Shown here: one piece after another, positions 1 through 9,414 of the stretch | Layout: every line of letters starts with the position of its first letter | How positions within the stretch are numbered: position 1 is the stretch's first letter | NCBI RefSeq assembly: GCF_040741455.2 | Contig: NZ_CP160328.2 | Span: 682,001-746,000, forward strand | Origin: Snodgrassella alvi | GTDB lineage: Bacteria > Pseudomonadota > Gammaproteobacteria > Burkholderiales > Neisseriaceae | Direction of reading: 5' to 3' | DNA: 64,000 nucleotides | The notes under the pieces: generated by a model | What the model saw: only the letters and a program-made list of their open reading frames with translations | The model's database searches: none | Told to the model about the DNA's origin: nothing | Made by a program: the position numbers and the translations under genes

Positions 1-1
1 C

Positions 2-1267
2 GTATTTTTACACTCTAATGCACAGGCATTTGATTTATTCGAAGCCTGGCAGGCCGCAATCAATTACTCTGCAGATTATGCTGCGGCACAAAGCGAGCGG
101 GATGTACAAAAGGAACAACTGCCACAAACTCGAGCTGCTTTATTGCCGCAGGTAAATACTAACTATATATACCAGAAACAACCTTCCTCTTTATCCAGTA
201 CGACTCAGACTCACGGATGGAATGTTCAGGCAAGTCAATCATTATTTGATAAGTCCAAATGGGCACAATATCAGCAGGGAAAAATTACGGCCAGCATAGC
301 TGATTGGCAGCTGGAAAATGTGAAAGAAGATTTACTTTTTAAAGTTGCTAAAGCCTATTTTCAGGTTTTATTGATAGAAGACAAATTGGTTTCAATTGAG
401 AAAGAAAAAGAAGCTTACGCCATGCAAATCAAACAGGCTAAAGCTTTATTCAATAAGGGTGCAGCCACTATTGTAGACACCAATGAAGCTCAGGCAGGCT
501 ATGAAGCTGCCCGCGCAAAAAAAGTCAGTAGCATGACGGATTTGTTGGTAGCACAAAATAATCTAGCCAATATTACAGGATTGGATCCCAAACAAATAAA
601 GCGGTTGAAACACACCGATTTTGGTGATTTACTTGGGAAAACAAGTAAATCAGACTGGCTGATGCTGGCACAAAAAAATAATCCGGAATGGCAGCAGCAA
701 AAACTGGCTCTGCAAAATGCCAAACAGGCTTATATTGCCGCCAAAGCTGAAAACTGGCCTAAACTAACTCTAAATGGTGGGTATCAGGATAATCATCAGA
801 TTCAGCAGTTTTATGGCATGGATCATGGCACGCGAAGTAAAGGAGGTATTGTAACCGTTCAACTTTCAATGCCTTTATTTTCAGGAGGAATGATTCACAG
901 TAAAATCAAGGAAGCAGCAGCAAAAGAACAGCAAAATAAATTTCAACTAATTGCTACTGAACGTAAAATTAAGCTGAACATAGATCAGGCTTATCAAACA
1001 ACTATGGGTAATCTATACCAGATTCAGGCCCAACAACAATTATTGAAAGCCAATGCAGTAAAACTTCAAGCTACGCAATTGGGACGTAAGGTTGGCATAC
1101 GAAGCAATTTGGATGAATTACAGGCTTTGCAGGCCAAAGCTGATGCAGAGCAAAAACTGGCAGAAGCACAGTATAGCTACATTACTACATATATTCAGTT
1201 ACTGCAAAGTGCAGGTATCCTGACACAAATTAACGAACAGAAAAAACTGCATAAATTGCTTTATTAA
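2..1267 (+). CDS. TolC-family outer membrane efflux/secretion channel (5' truncated by window edge)
   Basis: The frame is open from the left edge, so the true start lies outside the window; 421 residues are visible. The visible N-terminus begins just after a probable signal peptide, with an Ala-Phe-Asp-Leu-Phe-Glu-Ala-Trp segment typical of mature TolC-like proteins. It continues as two long alanine/glutamine-rich helical repeats, and a Pro-Leu-Phe-Ser-Gly-Gly turn near 880 marks the second outer-membrane factor repeat. TolC-type trimers form the outer-membrane duct of type I secretion systems and RND pumps. The partner transporter genes must lie upstream, so substrate and system type cannot be decided here. 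The gene ends in an AT-rich intergenic region with no clear terminator. Confidence 0.85.
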   Translation, partial: VFLHSNAQAFDLFEAWQAAINYSADYAAAQSERDVQKEQLPQTRAALLPQVNTNYIYQKQPSSLSSTTQTHGWNVQASQSLFDKSKWAQYQQGKITASIADWQLENVKEDLLFKVAKAYFQVLLIEDKLVSIEKEKEAYAMQIKQAKALFNKGAATIVDTNEAQAGYEAARAKKVSSMTDLLVAQNNLANITGLDPKQIKRLKHTDFGDLLGKTSKSDWLMLAQKNNPEWQQQKLALQNAKQAYIAAKAENWPKLTLNGGYQDNHQIQQFYGMDHGTRSKGGIVTVQLSMPLFSGGMIHSKIKEAAAKEQQNKFQLIATERKIKLNIDQAYQTTMGNLYQIQAQQQLLKANAVKLQATQLGRKVGIRSNLDELQALQAKADAEQKLAEAQYSYITTYIQLLQSAGILTQINEQKKLHKLLY

Positions 1268-1836
1268 ATATATATATATTATTTGATTTAAGAAAAAATT
1301 AAATAGCTATTAAAATTAACTTTGATAACTCTTTTTAAAAGCTGTTTAAATTATTATTTAATCATCATTAAAAGTTTTGATAAATTAAAATTTAGATTCT
1401 TGAGTGAATTTGCTGACCTATATTTCCCCTTGATGAATCAAGAACTGAAATTATATTAATAAATTAGAATATATTGAATAACAAATATTCACGTACAATG
1501 GAAAGATATTTTTAAAAAGATATTTCCGAAATTCTAATTATTCAGAGTATTTCTTTTGATGTATTTGTTTTTTCTCAGTTGTATTTGATTTAGTTTAAAC
1601 TAGCTAGCTTATCTCTATCATCCTTATTTATATAAAAAAATTATAATAATGATATTGTAAAAAATGATTTTGATTATTCGGAATAGTTGTAACTTAAGCT
1701 AGATTCTATATCAAAATAATATTTCATTTCTGCTGAATTTCATGTGAATTATTTATCATGAACTACTATAGGGGAAAAAAATAATTGATACCCTACTGAT
1801 AAATTTCTTTACCTATAGGGCATCAATATATTCTTA
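1268..1836. other. AT-rich intergenic region, no gene seen
   Basis: This stretch of about 570 bases separates two convergent genes. It is very AT-rich and has stop codons in all frames. Apart from the hairpin near its right end that terminates lptG, I see no coding, RNA or repeat signal. Confidence 0.6.
1774..1827 (-). terminator. Rho-independent terminator of lptFG
   Basis: The arms 1784-1795 and 1816-1827 pair at 11 of 12 positions. On the minus strand the stem is followed by a T-rich run, read as A-run 1775-1780 on the plus strand. It lies 10 bases past the lptG stop. Confidence 0.7.
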
Positions 1837-2925
1837 CTATCTCTTTTCTTGTCGCCTTATAAGATAGACTGCCAAACTTAAAAATAAAAGTGTCGGCAAA
1901 AAAGCTGCTACCGGTGTTGGCACTCCATATAATTGACTGGTAAAACCAAATAAACGACCCGAGAAATGAAAAAACAAACCCAAACAGATGCCGTAAAATA
2001 GTTTCAAGCCCATATTACCGCGCCGGTTTTGTTGGGGTGTAAATGCCAATGCCACCAGCGCCATAACAATGCAGGCTAATGGATAAGCAATTTTGCGCCA
2101 CCAAGCGAGTTCATAACGAATTATTTGCTGGTGATTATTTTTCAGGTGCTTGATATACGTAGATAATGCAACTATAGACATTTGCTCTGGTGCTACCAGC
2201 AATATATTGAGCAGCTGATGATTTATGGACATATGCCAATCAACATTTTCCAGATGGTTTATGACAATCTGATGTGCTTGCAATATTGATTGGTCTACCT
2301 GATGCAAATGCCATTTTGTCTGTTTACCCGCCTGAGTATGCACATCTACATTAGCACTGGCAGCATGTAATGTTTGACTTAAATGAAATTGATCATCGTG
2401 TCGGTATATGCTGATATCTTTTAAACTACCATCTGGCAACATTTCTGCTACATTTACAATATCTTGGCCCTGTTTGAGCCAGATACCGCTATCTCCAGCA
2501 CTAATAGTGTTTTGACGAGCGTGCAACTGATATTGTTCTGCATATGGTCCTGTTTTAGGAACCACATATTCACCTAATAATGCTGCGATAATTGCAAACA
2601 TTAGACCAAATTGCAGCATCATACCAATGATGCTGGCCAGACTGATTCCAGATGTTCGGATGACGGTAAATTCACTATGGCTAGCCATCTGATTCAGACA
2701 AACCAAAGCACCTATTAGTACGGCCAGAGGCATCAGTTCGTAAGCATGAGTGGGAATCAGCAATAAAACATAAAACAGCATTTTATCGGCCGTATATCGT
2801 CCGTCACCAACATGGCTAATTTCCCCCATAATATCGAAGAAGCTGTACAAGCTAATCAGCGCTAAAAGTGCATAAATTGTACAAATCGATAGTTGGCTAA
2901 TTACATAACGATTGAGCAGACGCAT
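1837..2925 (-). CDS. lptG: LPS export ABC transporter permease LptG
   Basis: LptG is one of two inner-membrane permeases of the LptB2FG complex, which extracts lipopolysaccharide from the inner membrane and passes it to the LptC-LptA-LptD bridge. The 362-residue protein has the family layout: three N-terminal membrane helices (roughly residues 10-30, 60-80 and 100-120), a central periplasmic beta-jellyroll region, and three C-terminal helices. It ends in a basic Arg-Arg-Gln-Glu-Lys-Arg tail. Its ATG overlaps the lptF stop (TGATG), so the pair is translationally coupled. It is normal length for the family, and the neighbours lptF and pepA are its usual ones in proteobacteria. Confidence 0.93.
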   Translation of the reverse strand: MRLLNRYVISQLSICTIYALLALISLYSFFDIMGEISHVGDGRYTADKMLFYVLLLIPTHAYELMPLAVLIGALVCLNQMASHSEFTVIRTSGISLASIIGMMLQFGLMFAIIAALLGEYVVPKTGPYAEQYQLHARQNTISAGDSGIWLKQGQDIVNVAEMLPDGSLKDISIYRHDDQFHLSQTLHAASANVDVHTQAGKQTKWHLHQVDQSILQAHQIVINHLENVDWHMSINHQLLNILLVAPEQMSIVALSTYIKHLKNNHQQIIRYELAWWRKIAYPLACIVMALVALAFTPQQNRRGNMGLKLFYGICLGLFFHFSGRLFGFTSQLYGVPTPVAAFLPTLLFLSLAVYLIRRQEKR

Positions 2926-4034
2926 CAGGAGCGGCCTCCCAGCAATGATGTAAATGCTGTTCTAAATGGTGCTGAAGGCATATCCCGCCAGCGTAATAGA
3001 AATAAAAACACCAGAAACATCAACAGATGCATTGGTATGATACCCAACCAAAGCGGAATACGTCCATTCTCAACTAAGTCACGTAGAAAAGTGAGCCCGT
3101 TCTGGTAAATCAGGAAGATGGCTATTGCAATCAGGATATTGTAGGTATGTCCTGTACGCGGATTAAAATAAGACAAAGGTAAGGCAAGCAGAGCCAGAAT
3201 AATTACGCTAATCGGTAGTGACAACCGCCACATCAGCTCTGCTTTATAAATAGCTTCATTACTACTTAATAGTGCCGCTGTTGGTATGGTATGTCTATTT
3301 TGCTTCGGATCAATAATCATTGTATTGACACTGATTACAAGTGTCATTTTGTTAAATGAAGCTCTTTGATAATCTGCTTGTCCGGGTTGTCCGTAATAGC
3401 GGAATCCGTCTTCAAGTGTCAGAATTCTTTTTTCTCCATCCTGTTTAAACTCCCCTCTTTTGGCAAATATGGTACTGTCTTTGCCATTTTTTTCTTTTTC
3501 ACGTACAAAAAGATTGCTGGCCTTGCCCGTATCAGGATCAAAAGTTTCAATGAAATAAACTCGAGGATGGCTTTTGCCTATTTCCCTGAATACGCCCGGT
3601 TCGAGCAAAGACATTTCCTGTTTCTGTTTCAGTAATTCTGCAAATTCTCGGCTGCGCCATTCTGCCCATGGCTGTATCAGCATTGATACCAGCGCAACCA
3701 GCACAGCAAATGGTATGCTGAATTTCATGATTGGAAAAATCCAATTTCTTAATGATAAGCCACTAGATAGCCAGATTACCATCTCACTGTCACGCCAGTA
3801 GCGTGTCAATACTGTAATGATGCTGATGTAAGCTGTCAGAATTAGTAATACCGGCGTCAGACCTATCGTCCAAAACCCAATCAGCGCTGTTACCGCATCA
3901 ATGGCTACTCGCCCGCTGGCTGCTCTTCCAAGTAAATTGATTGCCTGAGTAGCCACCAGTACAACAAGTAAAATCACGAATATGCCTACGGCCGTCCATG
4001 ATAATTCTTTAATAAATTGGCGTTGATAAATCAT
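2925..4034 (-). CDS. lptF: LPS export ABC transporter permease LptF
   Basis: LptF is the partner permease of LptG in the lipopolysaccharide export machine. The protein is 369 residues long, and its N-terminus (Met-Ile-Tyr-Gln-Arg) leads into a first membrane helix. Two more helices follow before a periplasmic domain at roughly residues 125-260, then three C-terminal helices. The gene is first in a two-gene operon and is divergent from pepA across 129 bases that should hold both promoters. The lptFG / pepA-holC arrangement is conserved in many proteobacteria, which supports both calls. Confidence 0.93.
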   Translation of the reverse strand: MIYQRQFIKELSWTAVGIFVILLVVLVATQAINLLGRAASGRVAIDAVTALIGFWTIGLTPVLLILTAYISIITVLTRYWRDSEMVIWLSSGLSLRNWIFPIMKFSIPFAVLVALVSMLIQPWAEWRSREFAELLKQKQEMSLLEPGVFREIGKSHPRVYFIETFDPDTGKASNLFVREKEKNGKDSTIFAKRGEFKQDGEKRILTLEDGFRYYGQPGQADYQRASFNKMTLVISVNTMIIDPKQNRHTIPTAALLSSNEAIYKAELMWRLSLPISVIILALLALPLSYFNPRTGHTYNILIAIAIFLIYQNGLTFLRDLVENGRIPLWLGIIPMHLLMFLVFLFLLRWRDMPSAPFRTAFTSLLGGRS

Positions 4035-4163
4035 AAATTAATAAACACATCAGCGACTGTCCATATTTTATTGACAGCCTGCGTTACAATAGGGGAATCC
4101 AAATCTGCCTGAAGGCTGATTTGAACAGAATATATACAACGCCCTTAGATTGGGAGAAGAAAT

Positions 4164-5573
4164 ATGGAATTTAGCATAAAAACCGAACTATTGCAGCCGC
4201 AAAACAACAGTTCTTTACTGATTATCGCCGCTGCCAACAATAATCGCAATAACACTGTTATCGATACTTTGCTGTCTCAATTAGACCAGCAAGAAAAAGA
4301 TTTTCTTGCTACACATACACTTGAGCAGAATCAGCTACAAGCTGTAGCGGTTGCACGTATAGAAGAAGAGGATTATGCCAGCATACAAAAACTGGCAACA
4401 TCTGTAGCATGCTGGGCCAAAGAACAAATTCGGATTGATGTGGATCTGAGCTTAGTTCCAAAAGCCATTGTGCAAAAATGGGTACAGGCATTTACTATAG
4501 CTGTAGGTGAGGCAGTTTATCGTTTTGACACTTTCAAAAAAGATGCTAAGCCAATCAAATTGGAGCAAGTACATTATTATACTACTCAAGAAGTAAATGA
4601 ATACCTTATAAAAGCTGAAGCCATAGTTTACGGAATGAATATCTGTAAAGACCTTGGTAATGCACCCGGTAATGTATGTACTCCATCTTATCTGGCCTCT
4701 ACAGCGGCTAGGATTGCTGAAAATGTAGGTGCCAGTGCCCGTATCATGTCTACTGCAGAACTTCAGGAAATGAAGATGAATGCGTTACTGGCTGTAGCTC
4801 AGGGCTGTACAGCAGGTGCCTACCTGATTGAACTGCAATATCATGGCGCTCCTGAAGCGGATGAGAAACCAGTGGTATTGGTAGGTAAAGGTATAACCTT
4901 TGATTCGGGAGGAATTTCGCTTAAACCGGGCGCAGCTATGGATGAAATGAAATTTGATATGTGCGGTGCAGCTTCAGTTATCGGAGCGTTTGCAGCTGCA
5001 GCAAAACTTAAGCTGCCCTTAAACCTTGTTGCAGTTATTCCTACTTGTGAAAATATGCCATCGGGTAATGCTGTCAAGCCGGGTGATGTAGTAAAAGCCA
5101 TGAATGGATTAAGCATCGAGGTGCTAAATACTGATGCAGAAGGCAGGCTGATTTTATGTGATGCGCTGACCTACGCGGAACGTTTCCAGCCTAAAGCTGT
5201 TATCGATCTCGCTACTTTGACAGGTGCATGTATTATTGCTCTGGGGCATGTAGCTCAGGGAGTACTAGGCAATAATCAACCACTAATAGAACAGTTGTTA
5301 GAAGCAGCCAACAATATTAACGATAAAACTTGGCAGTTACCGTTATTCGATGAATATAAAGAACAGCTGAAATCCAATTTTGCGGATTTGCAAAATATAG
5401 GTGGCCGTCCCGCTGGTACGATTACTGCTGCGGCATTTCTTTCTTATTTTACAAAATCCTACCCATGGGCACATTTGGATATCGCTGGTACAGCATGGCA
5501 TTCCGGCTCTAATAAAGGTGCAACAGGCCGACCCGTGCCACTGCTAGTGGAGTATCTGCTTCAACAAGTCTAA
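4164..5573 (+). CDS. pepA: Leucyl aminopeptidase PepA (M17 family)
   Basis: PepA is a cytosolic two-metal aminopeptidase that removes N-terminal residues from peptides and in some bacteria also binds DNA. The 469-residue protein has the M17 signature Asn-Thr-Asp-Ala-Glu-Gly-Arg-Leu at residues 322-329. Upstream of it are a metal-binding Lys-Gly-Ile-Thr-Phe-Asp-Ser-Gly-Gly segment and a Lys-Phe-Asp-Met-Cys-Gly-Ala segment. The start is supported by a strong GGGAGAAG ribosome binding site a few bases upstream. It is followed closely by holC, its usual partner. The length is slightly short for the family because of a compact N-terminal domain. Confidence 0.94.
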   Translation: MEFSIKTELLQPQNNSSLLIIAAANNNRNNTVIDTLLSQLDQQEKDFLATHTLEQNQLQAVAVARIEEEDYASIQKLATSVACWAKEQIRIDVDLSLVPKAIVQKWVQAFTIAVGEAVYRFDTFKKDAKPIKLEQVHYYTTQEVNEYLIKAEAIVYGMNICKDLGNAPGNVCTPSYLASTAARIAENVGASARIMSTAELQEMKMNALLAVAQGCTAGAYLIELQYHGAPEADEKPVVLVGKGITFDSGGISLKPGAAMDEMKFDMCGAASVIGAFAAAAKLKLPLNLVAVIPTCENMPSGNAVKPGDVVKAMNGLSIEVLNTDAEGRLILCDALTYAERFQPKAVIDLATLTGACIIALGHVAQGVLGNNQPLIEQLLEAANNINDKTWQLPLFDEYKEQLKSNFADLQNIGGRPAGTITAAAFLSYFTKSYPWAHLDIAGTAWHSGSNKGATGRPVPLLVEYLLQQV

Positions 5574-5585
5574 ATGCGAGATGAT

Positions 5586-6029
5586 ATGGCCACTACCACT
5601 TTTTACACACACCTCTCTGACATAGTTTCGTTCACCTGCCGGCTGACACAAAAAGTGTTTAAAAGCGGGCTAAGTGTATTAATTTGGCTAGAAGATGCAG
5701 GTAGAGTCAACGAACTTGATCATGCTTTGTGGTCATTTAACGCTACTAGTTTCCTGCCACATGAAATCTGGCCTCACTCACAGCCTTTACCCGTAGAAGG
5801 ACAATGGGTATTACTTTCTTATGGCAATGATTTACCTGCTATTAAAAATGATTGGGTAGTTATTAATCTGGCAGATGTTTATTGGTCTGAAGCACCACAA
5901 AGACCAGAGCGTGTATTAGAGCTGGTGGCTAATGATCTGGATGAAGTCGCAATGGCAAGACAAAGATTCCGTACTTATAAGGAAGCAGGATTCGTAATCG
6001 AACACCATGATATGCGTAAAGAAAAATAA
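5586..6029 (+). CDS. holC: DNA polymerase III chi subunit HolC
   Basis: Chi links the polymerase III clamp loader, through psi, to single-strand binding protein at the replication fork. The 147-residue product has the family opening Thr-Thr-Thr-Phe-Tyr-Thr-His and a cysteine-lysine segment near residue 20. Conserved Trp residues and the Pro-Gln-Arg-Pro-Glu-Arg motif follow near residue 110. An in-frame ATG also exists at 5574, directly after the pepA stop. I chose 5586 because it matches where homologues begin; neither start has a strong ribosome binding site. The gene is probably co-transcribed with pepA and ends at a strong shared terminator. Confidence 0.88.
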   Translation: MATTTFYTHLSDIVSFTCRLTQKVFKSGLSVLIWLEDAGRVNELDHALWSFNATSFLPHEIWPHSQPLPVEGQWVLLSYGNDLPAIKNDWVVINLADVYWSEAPQRPERVLELVANDLDEVAMARQRFRTYKEAGFVIEHHDMRKEK

Positions 6030-6040
6030 ATCGTCAAACT

Positions 6041-6074
6041 AAAATTAGCGGGTTTTTATTAACCCGCTAATTTT
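6041..6074. terminator. Bidirectional terminator between holC and rfbD
   Basis: A perfect 14-base-pair stem (6041-6054 with 6061-6074) encloses a six-base loop. A-rich and T-rich flanks allow it to work in both directions, and it sits between convergent genes. Confidence 0.85.
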
Positions 6075-6081
6075 ATATTTT

Positions 6082-6942
6082 TTATTTCAAAAGTTTGCTA
6101 ACGACTTGCGATAAAGGCGTATCGGTTACTGGTTGCTGTATGATATTTTGCAAGGTACGGCTATCTAGAATACCAAACTCAGGACGCTTAGCTGCACACT
6201 TATAATCTGCGGTAGCTATGCGTTCTACCTTTACTTTACTATAGCGATCATCTATTTTGGCAGCTTCGATAAAAATGCGCTGAGCAAATTCTGCCCAGCT
6301 CATTTGCTGACTACCAGCAAAATGGAATATTCCACGTGGCGAACTCTTTAATTCAGCTAGGCGGATGATGGCTTCAGCTAAATCTCCGGCATAGGTTGGA
6401 CAACCAATTTGGTCATCAACGACCCGGATAGTCGGTGCTTCCAAACCTTTTTGCAACATAATTTTAACAAAATTGTGACCATGTTCACTGTAAACCCAAG
6501 AAGTTCGGATGACTGCAGTTTCAACATGGGCATTTAAAGCAAGTAATTCACCTGCCAATTTACTGTGTCCGTAAATATTTGCTGGATTAGGAGCCATATT
6601 TTCAGTGAGCACCACATGATGATGTCCATCAAATACCTGCTCAGTGGACAAATGAATCAAACGTGCACCAATCGACTGTGCAGCCTGTGCTAGATTCAGA
6701 GTTCCGGTTGCATTAACTGCAAATGCTTTATCGCTATCTGTTTCAGCGGCATCGACTTTAGTATAACCGGCAGCATTGATGATCATATCCGGTTCAAATG
6801 TCTTAACCATATTGAGCACATTATGTGCATCTGTAATATTCAGTGTCTGAGAATCACTGGCTATCAATTCCCAGTTTTCAGGAAATCTTTCCCGCAAGCA
6901 ACTTCCTACCTGACCTTTTGAACCCGTTAATAGAATACGCAT
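6082..6942 (-). CDS. rfbD: dTDP-4-dehydrorhamnose reductase RfbD
   Basis: The enzyme reduces dTDP-4-dehydro-L-rhamnose to dTDP-L-rhamnose with NAD(P)H, the last step in making the rhamnose donor for surface polysaccharides. The 286-residue product is an extended short-chain dehydrogenase. It has a Gly-Ser-Lys-Gly-Gln-Val-Gly nucleotide loop near residue 7, an Asn-Ala-Ala-Gly-Tyr-Thr segment and a Tyr-Gly-His-Ser-Lys catalytic motif near residue 127. I chose the ATG at 6942 because AAAGG lies about eight bases upstream; the longer frame to 6969 has no such signal. The rmlA, rmlB and rmlC partners are not adjacent, so this copy is an orphan within the window. Confidence 0.88.
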   Translation of the reverse strand: MRILLTGSKGQVGSCLRERFPENWELIASDSQTLNITDAHNVLNMVKTFEPDMIINAAGYTKVDAAETDSDKAFAVNATGTLNLAQAAQSIGARLIHLSTEQVFDGHHHVVLTENMAPNPANIYGHSKLAGELLALNAHVETAVIRTSWVYSEHGHNFVKIMLQKGLEAPTIRVVDDQIGCPTYAGDLAEAIIRLAELKSSPRGIFHFAGSQQMSWAEFAQRIFIEAAKIDDRYSKVKVERIATADYKCAAKRPEFGILDSRTLQNIIQQPVTDTPLSQVVSKLLK

Positions 6943-7128
6943 AGCGAAGCCTTTATTATCAATGAGCAATGTAATAATTAATATTGTAATATCAATAATG
7001 CTGCATACATTATGTAGGATTAGTAAAATAAACTAACAATGAGAATATTGTTACACAACGAAATTTTATTTTCAGCTGTGTTTGATACATTAATTAAAGA
7101 ATGTTTGATATAGGTAGATTTTTAACTG

Positions 7129-8265
7129 CTATAACAAACTACCTTTTAACCAAGAAGCACTCTGCTCATGGCGTATTGTCCAGCGACAATCATTACCCAG
7201 CAGTCTAAGATCGACTGATTGCCATTCAGATTCATTCAATGCCTCTTGATTTTCAGGAAGTTCGATTGCGTTTCTTGCGGATGAACCTAGAATCTTCGGC
7301 GCCTGATAATAAATAATTTCGTCTACTGCTTGGCTTGCCAGTAAAGCAGAATTCAAGGTCGCGCCCGTTTCCGCGAGAATCAAACCGATATTACGTTGAA
7401 GCAGTATCGGCCAAAGTTCGGAAAGTTCTATTTGTCCGTGCTGGTTTGGAGGCAAGGTTAGAACGGAAACATGGGAATACGGTGCAAAAAGGGCCTGTTT
7501 AGCCTTGTCTCGGATAGTAGTCACAATTAATGTTGGGCTATTTGTATCCTGAATCACATGGAAAGCGGGAGTAATACGCAGCTGACTATCCAAAATAATA
7601 CGCACTGGCTGGCGCAAGGCTTTAAACCTCCGCACATTCAGCAGCGGATTATCTGCAATAACGGTATTGATACCAGTTAAGACTGCACAGCTCTCAGCCC
7701 GCAATGTCTGAACATCATTACGGGCAGCATCACTTGTAATCCACTGGCTTTGCCCATTACTCAACGCAGTTTTACTATCAAGACTCGCTGCAATTTTAAG
7801 TCTGATATAAGGCTTGTTTCTTTCTTGTCTAGAAAGAAAACCTGGATTAAGTTCACGCGCCTGTAATGTAAACAATCCGCTTTCAACATTCACACCTGCT
7901 TGTTCCAGCATCTTTATACCCTTGCCACTGACCTGTGGATTAGGGTCTAGCATGGCCACAACAACGCGCTTAATACCTGCTTCAATCAACGCCTGCGCAC
8001 ACGGCCCCGTCCTACCTGTATGACTGCAAGGCTCTAGTGTGACATATGCAGTAGCATCGTGAGCCAATGATCCAGCCTGTTTCAAAGCATTAACCTCAGC
8101 ATGAGCTAAACCAGTTTGCACATGGAAACCCTCACCTACTATCTGCTCGCCACGAGCAATGACACATCCAACACGGGGATTGGGAGAAGTAGAAAACCGC
8201 CCTTGCCAGGCCAGCTCAAGGGCGGTTTGCATAAATTTTTTATCCAGCTCGGAAAAGCTCATCAT
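7129..8265 (-). CDS. ribD: Bifunctional riboflavin biosynthesis deaminase/reductase RibD
   Basis: RibD carries out the second and third steps of riboflavin synthesis: deamination of the pyrimidine ring and NADPH-dependent reduction of the ribosyl chain. The N-terminal zinc deaminase domain shows His55-Ala-Glu57 and the Pro79-Cys80 ... Cys89 zinc motif. The C-terminal reductase domain runs from about residue 148 to the end. Total length, 378 residues, is usual. Two adjacent ATG codons (8265 and 8262) could start it, and the first overlaps the stop of the upstream lipoprotein gene by one base, so the two are coupled. No FMN riboswitch is visible upstream. Confidence 0.93.
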   Translation of the reverse strand: MMSFSELDKKFMQTALELAWQGRFSTSPNPRVGCVIARGEQIVGEGFHVQTGLAHAEVNALKQAGSLAHDATAYVTLEPCSHTGRTGPCAQALIEAGIKRVVVAMLDPNPQVSGKGIKMLEQAGVNVESGLFTLQARELNPGFLSRQERNKPYIRLKIAASLDSKTALSNGQSQWITSDAARNDVQTLRAESCAVLTGINTVIADNPLLNVRRFKALRQPVRIILDSQLRITPAFHVIQDTNSPTLIVTTIRDKAKQALFAPYSHVSVLTLPPNQHGQIELSELWPILLQRNIGLILAETGATLNSALLASQAVDEIIYYQAPKILGSSARNAIELPENQEALNESEWQSVDLRLLGNDCRWTIRHEQSASWLKGSLL

Positions 8266-8855
8266 TAACTATTCTGTAAATTAATTGTTTTCAAAGTAGT
8301 GGCAAGAGCATCATCAGAGGCACTATCGCTGCTGGCACAAACTGTGTACAGATTTCCATTTGCCACTAGTGCAACACAGCTTTCATTTAATAAAGTACCG
8401 TTTTGCTGATGGCTGAAGCGGTAATTCATGCGGTTTTCAGTAGCAATTCCCAGCTTAACTTTGCTTATGGCTGCGTTGTTTTTCAAGCTGTCCGCTAAAT
8501 TTTTAAAATATTCGTCTGGTTTAATTTTCATTACGCCCAGATTATTTACCGCCAGTGTAATATTGCTGCCATCATCGTGCTGCAATAATGTCAGATTCTT
8601 TACCTGACTCTGATCAACCCAGTCTGAGGCACTATCCAAAACATCAGTAAAATCACCATCCAACACAATGCTAACTTTGCCATCGTTACTGCTTAATGTT
8701 TGAGTAGAGGTTGCATTAGTCTCAGAAGCTTCACTGGCACTACTTGCTGCCTGAGTGTCGCTGGCATCAATCGTTACAGAGGTATCTTTCTGTTTACAAG
8801 CAGATAAACTCAGCAAAGCAATTGCAACCAGCAACCATAAACGAGATTTCAACAT
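8265..8855 (-). CDS. Putative lipoprotein, function unknown
   Basis: The 196-residue product starts with a positively charged segment and a hydrophobic stretch, ending in a lipobox Leu-Ser-Ala-Cys at residues 17-20. It should therefore be lipid-anchored at the periplasmic face of the envelope. A Ser/Thr/Ala-rich linker (about residues 25-60) precedes a compact domain with two further cysteines near the C-terminus (around residues 155-175) that could form a disulfide. I do not recognise the domain with confidence. The gene is translationally coupled to ribD, but the coupling does not by itself suggest a riboflavin role. Confidence 0.75.
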   Translation of the reverse strand: MLKSRLWLLVAIALLSLSACKQKDTSVTIDASDTQAASSASEASETNATSTQTLSSNDGKVSIVLDGDFTDVLDSASDWVDQSQVKNLTLLQHDDGSNITLAVNNLGVMKIKPDEYFKNLADSLKNNAAISKVKLGIATENRMNYRFSHQQNGTLLNESCVALVANGNLYTVCASSDSASDDALATTLKTINLQNS

Positions 8856-8958
8856 GATAAATTCAAGCTTTCATGACAAGGCATAATAGTTACAAAGTAT
8901 AACAAGATTTAGCTGCCATTGCAGCGAACAGAAAGAAACACTATGAGAATTTATACTT

Positions 8959-9414
8959 CTAATTTTTCTTTTTTAAACTAGCGATGAGCTGTGTGAATTC
9001 TGAAACATCATGAAAACTTTTATATACCGATGCAAAACGGACATACGCTACTTCATCCAGTTTTGCCAGTAAGCCCAGTACCATATCTCCAATCATATGG
9101 CTGGGCACTTCTTTAATACCCATATGGTAAAGATTGGTTTCAATCTCTGCTACTGCATTCTCAATACTTTCTCTATCCATTGGCCGTTTATGTAATGCCC
9201 TACTTATACTGGTATAAAGTTTAGCAGGATCAAACAGCACTTTTTCACCTGTCCGCTTGATAATCAAAGGCATGCGCATTTCCACCACTTCCAGTGTACT
9301 AAAGCGGCTATCACAGGCAAGACAGCGGCGACGGCGACGAATACTATTATTACCTTCACTCAGACGGGTATCTATTACCTGTGTATTATGATGTTGACAA
9401 AAGGGACATTTCAT
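8959..9414 (-). CDS. nrdR: Transcriptional repressor NrdR
   Basis: NrdR is a zinc-finger, ATP-cone repressor of ribonucleotide reductase genes. The product starts Met-Lys-Cys-Pro-Phe-Cys, giving the first zinc ligand pair. A second Cys-Leu-Ala-Cys pair follows the Arg-Arg-Arg-Arg-Arg-Cys segment near residue 30, and the ATP-cone domain fills residues 49-139. The length, 151 residues, is standard. The frame is open for 40 more codons upstream, but the ATG at 9414 matches the invariant start of the family. In many proteobacteria nrdR sits next to ribD, as it nearly does here. Confidence 0.94.
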   Translation of the reverse strand: MKCPFCQHHNTQVIDTRLSEGNNSIRRRRRCLACDSRFSTLEVVEMRMPLIIKRTGEKVLFDPAKLYTSISRALHKRPMDRESIENAVAEIETNLYHMGIKEVPSHMIGDMVLGLLAKLDEVAYVRFASVYKSFHDVSEFTQLIASLKKKN

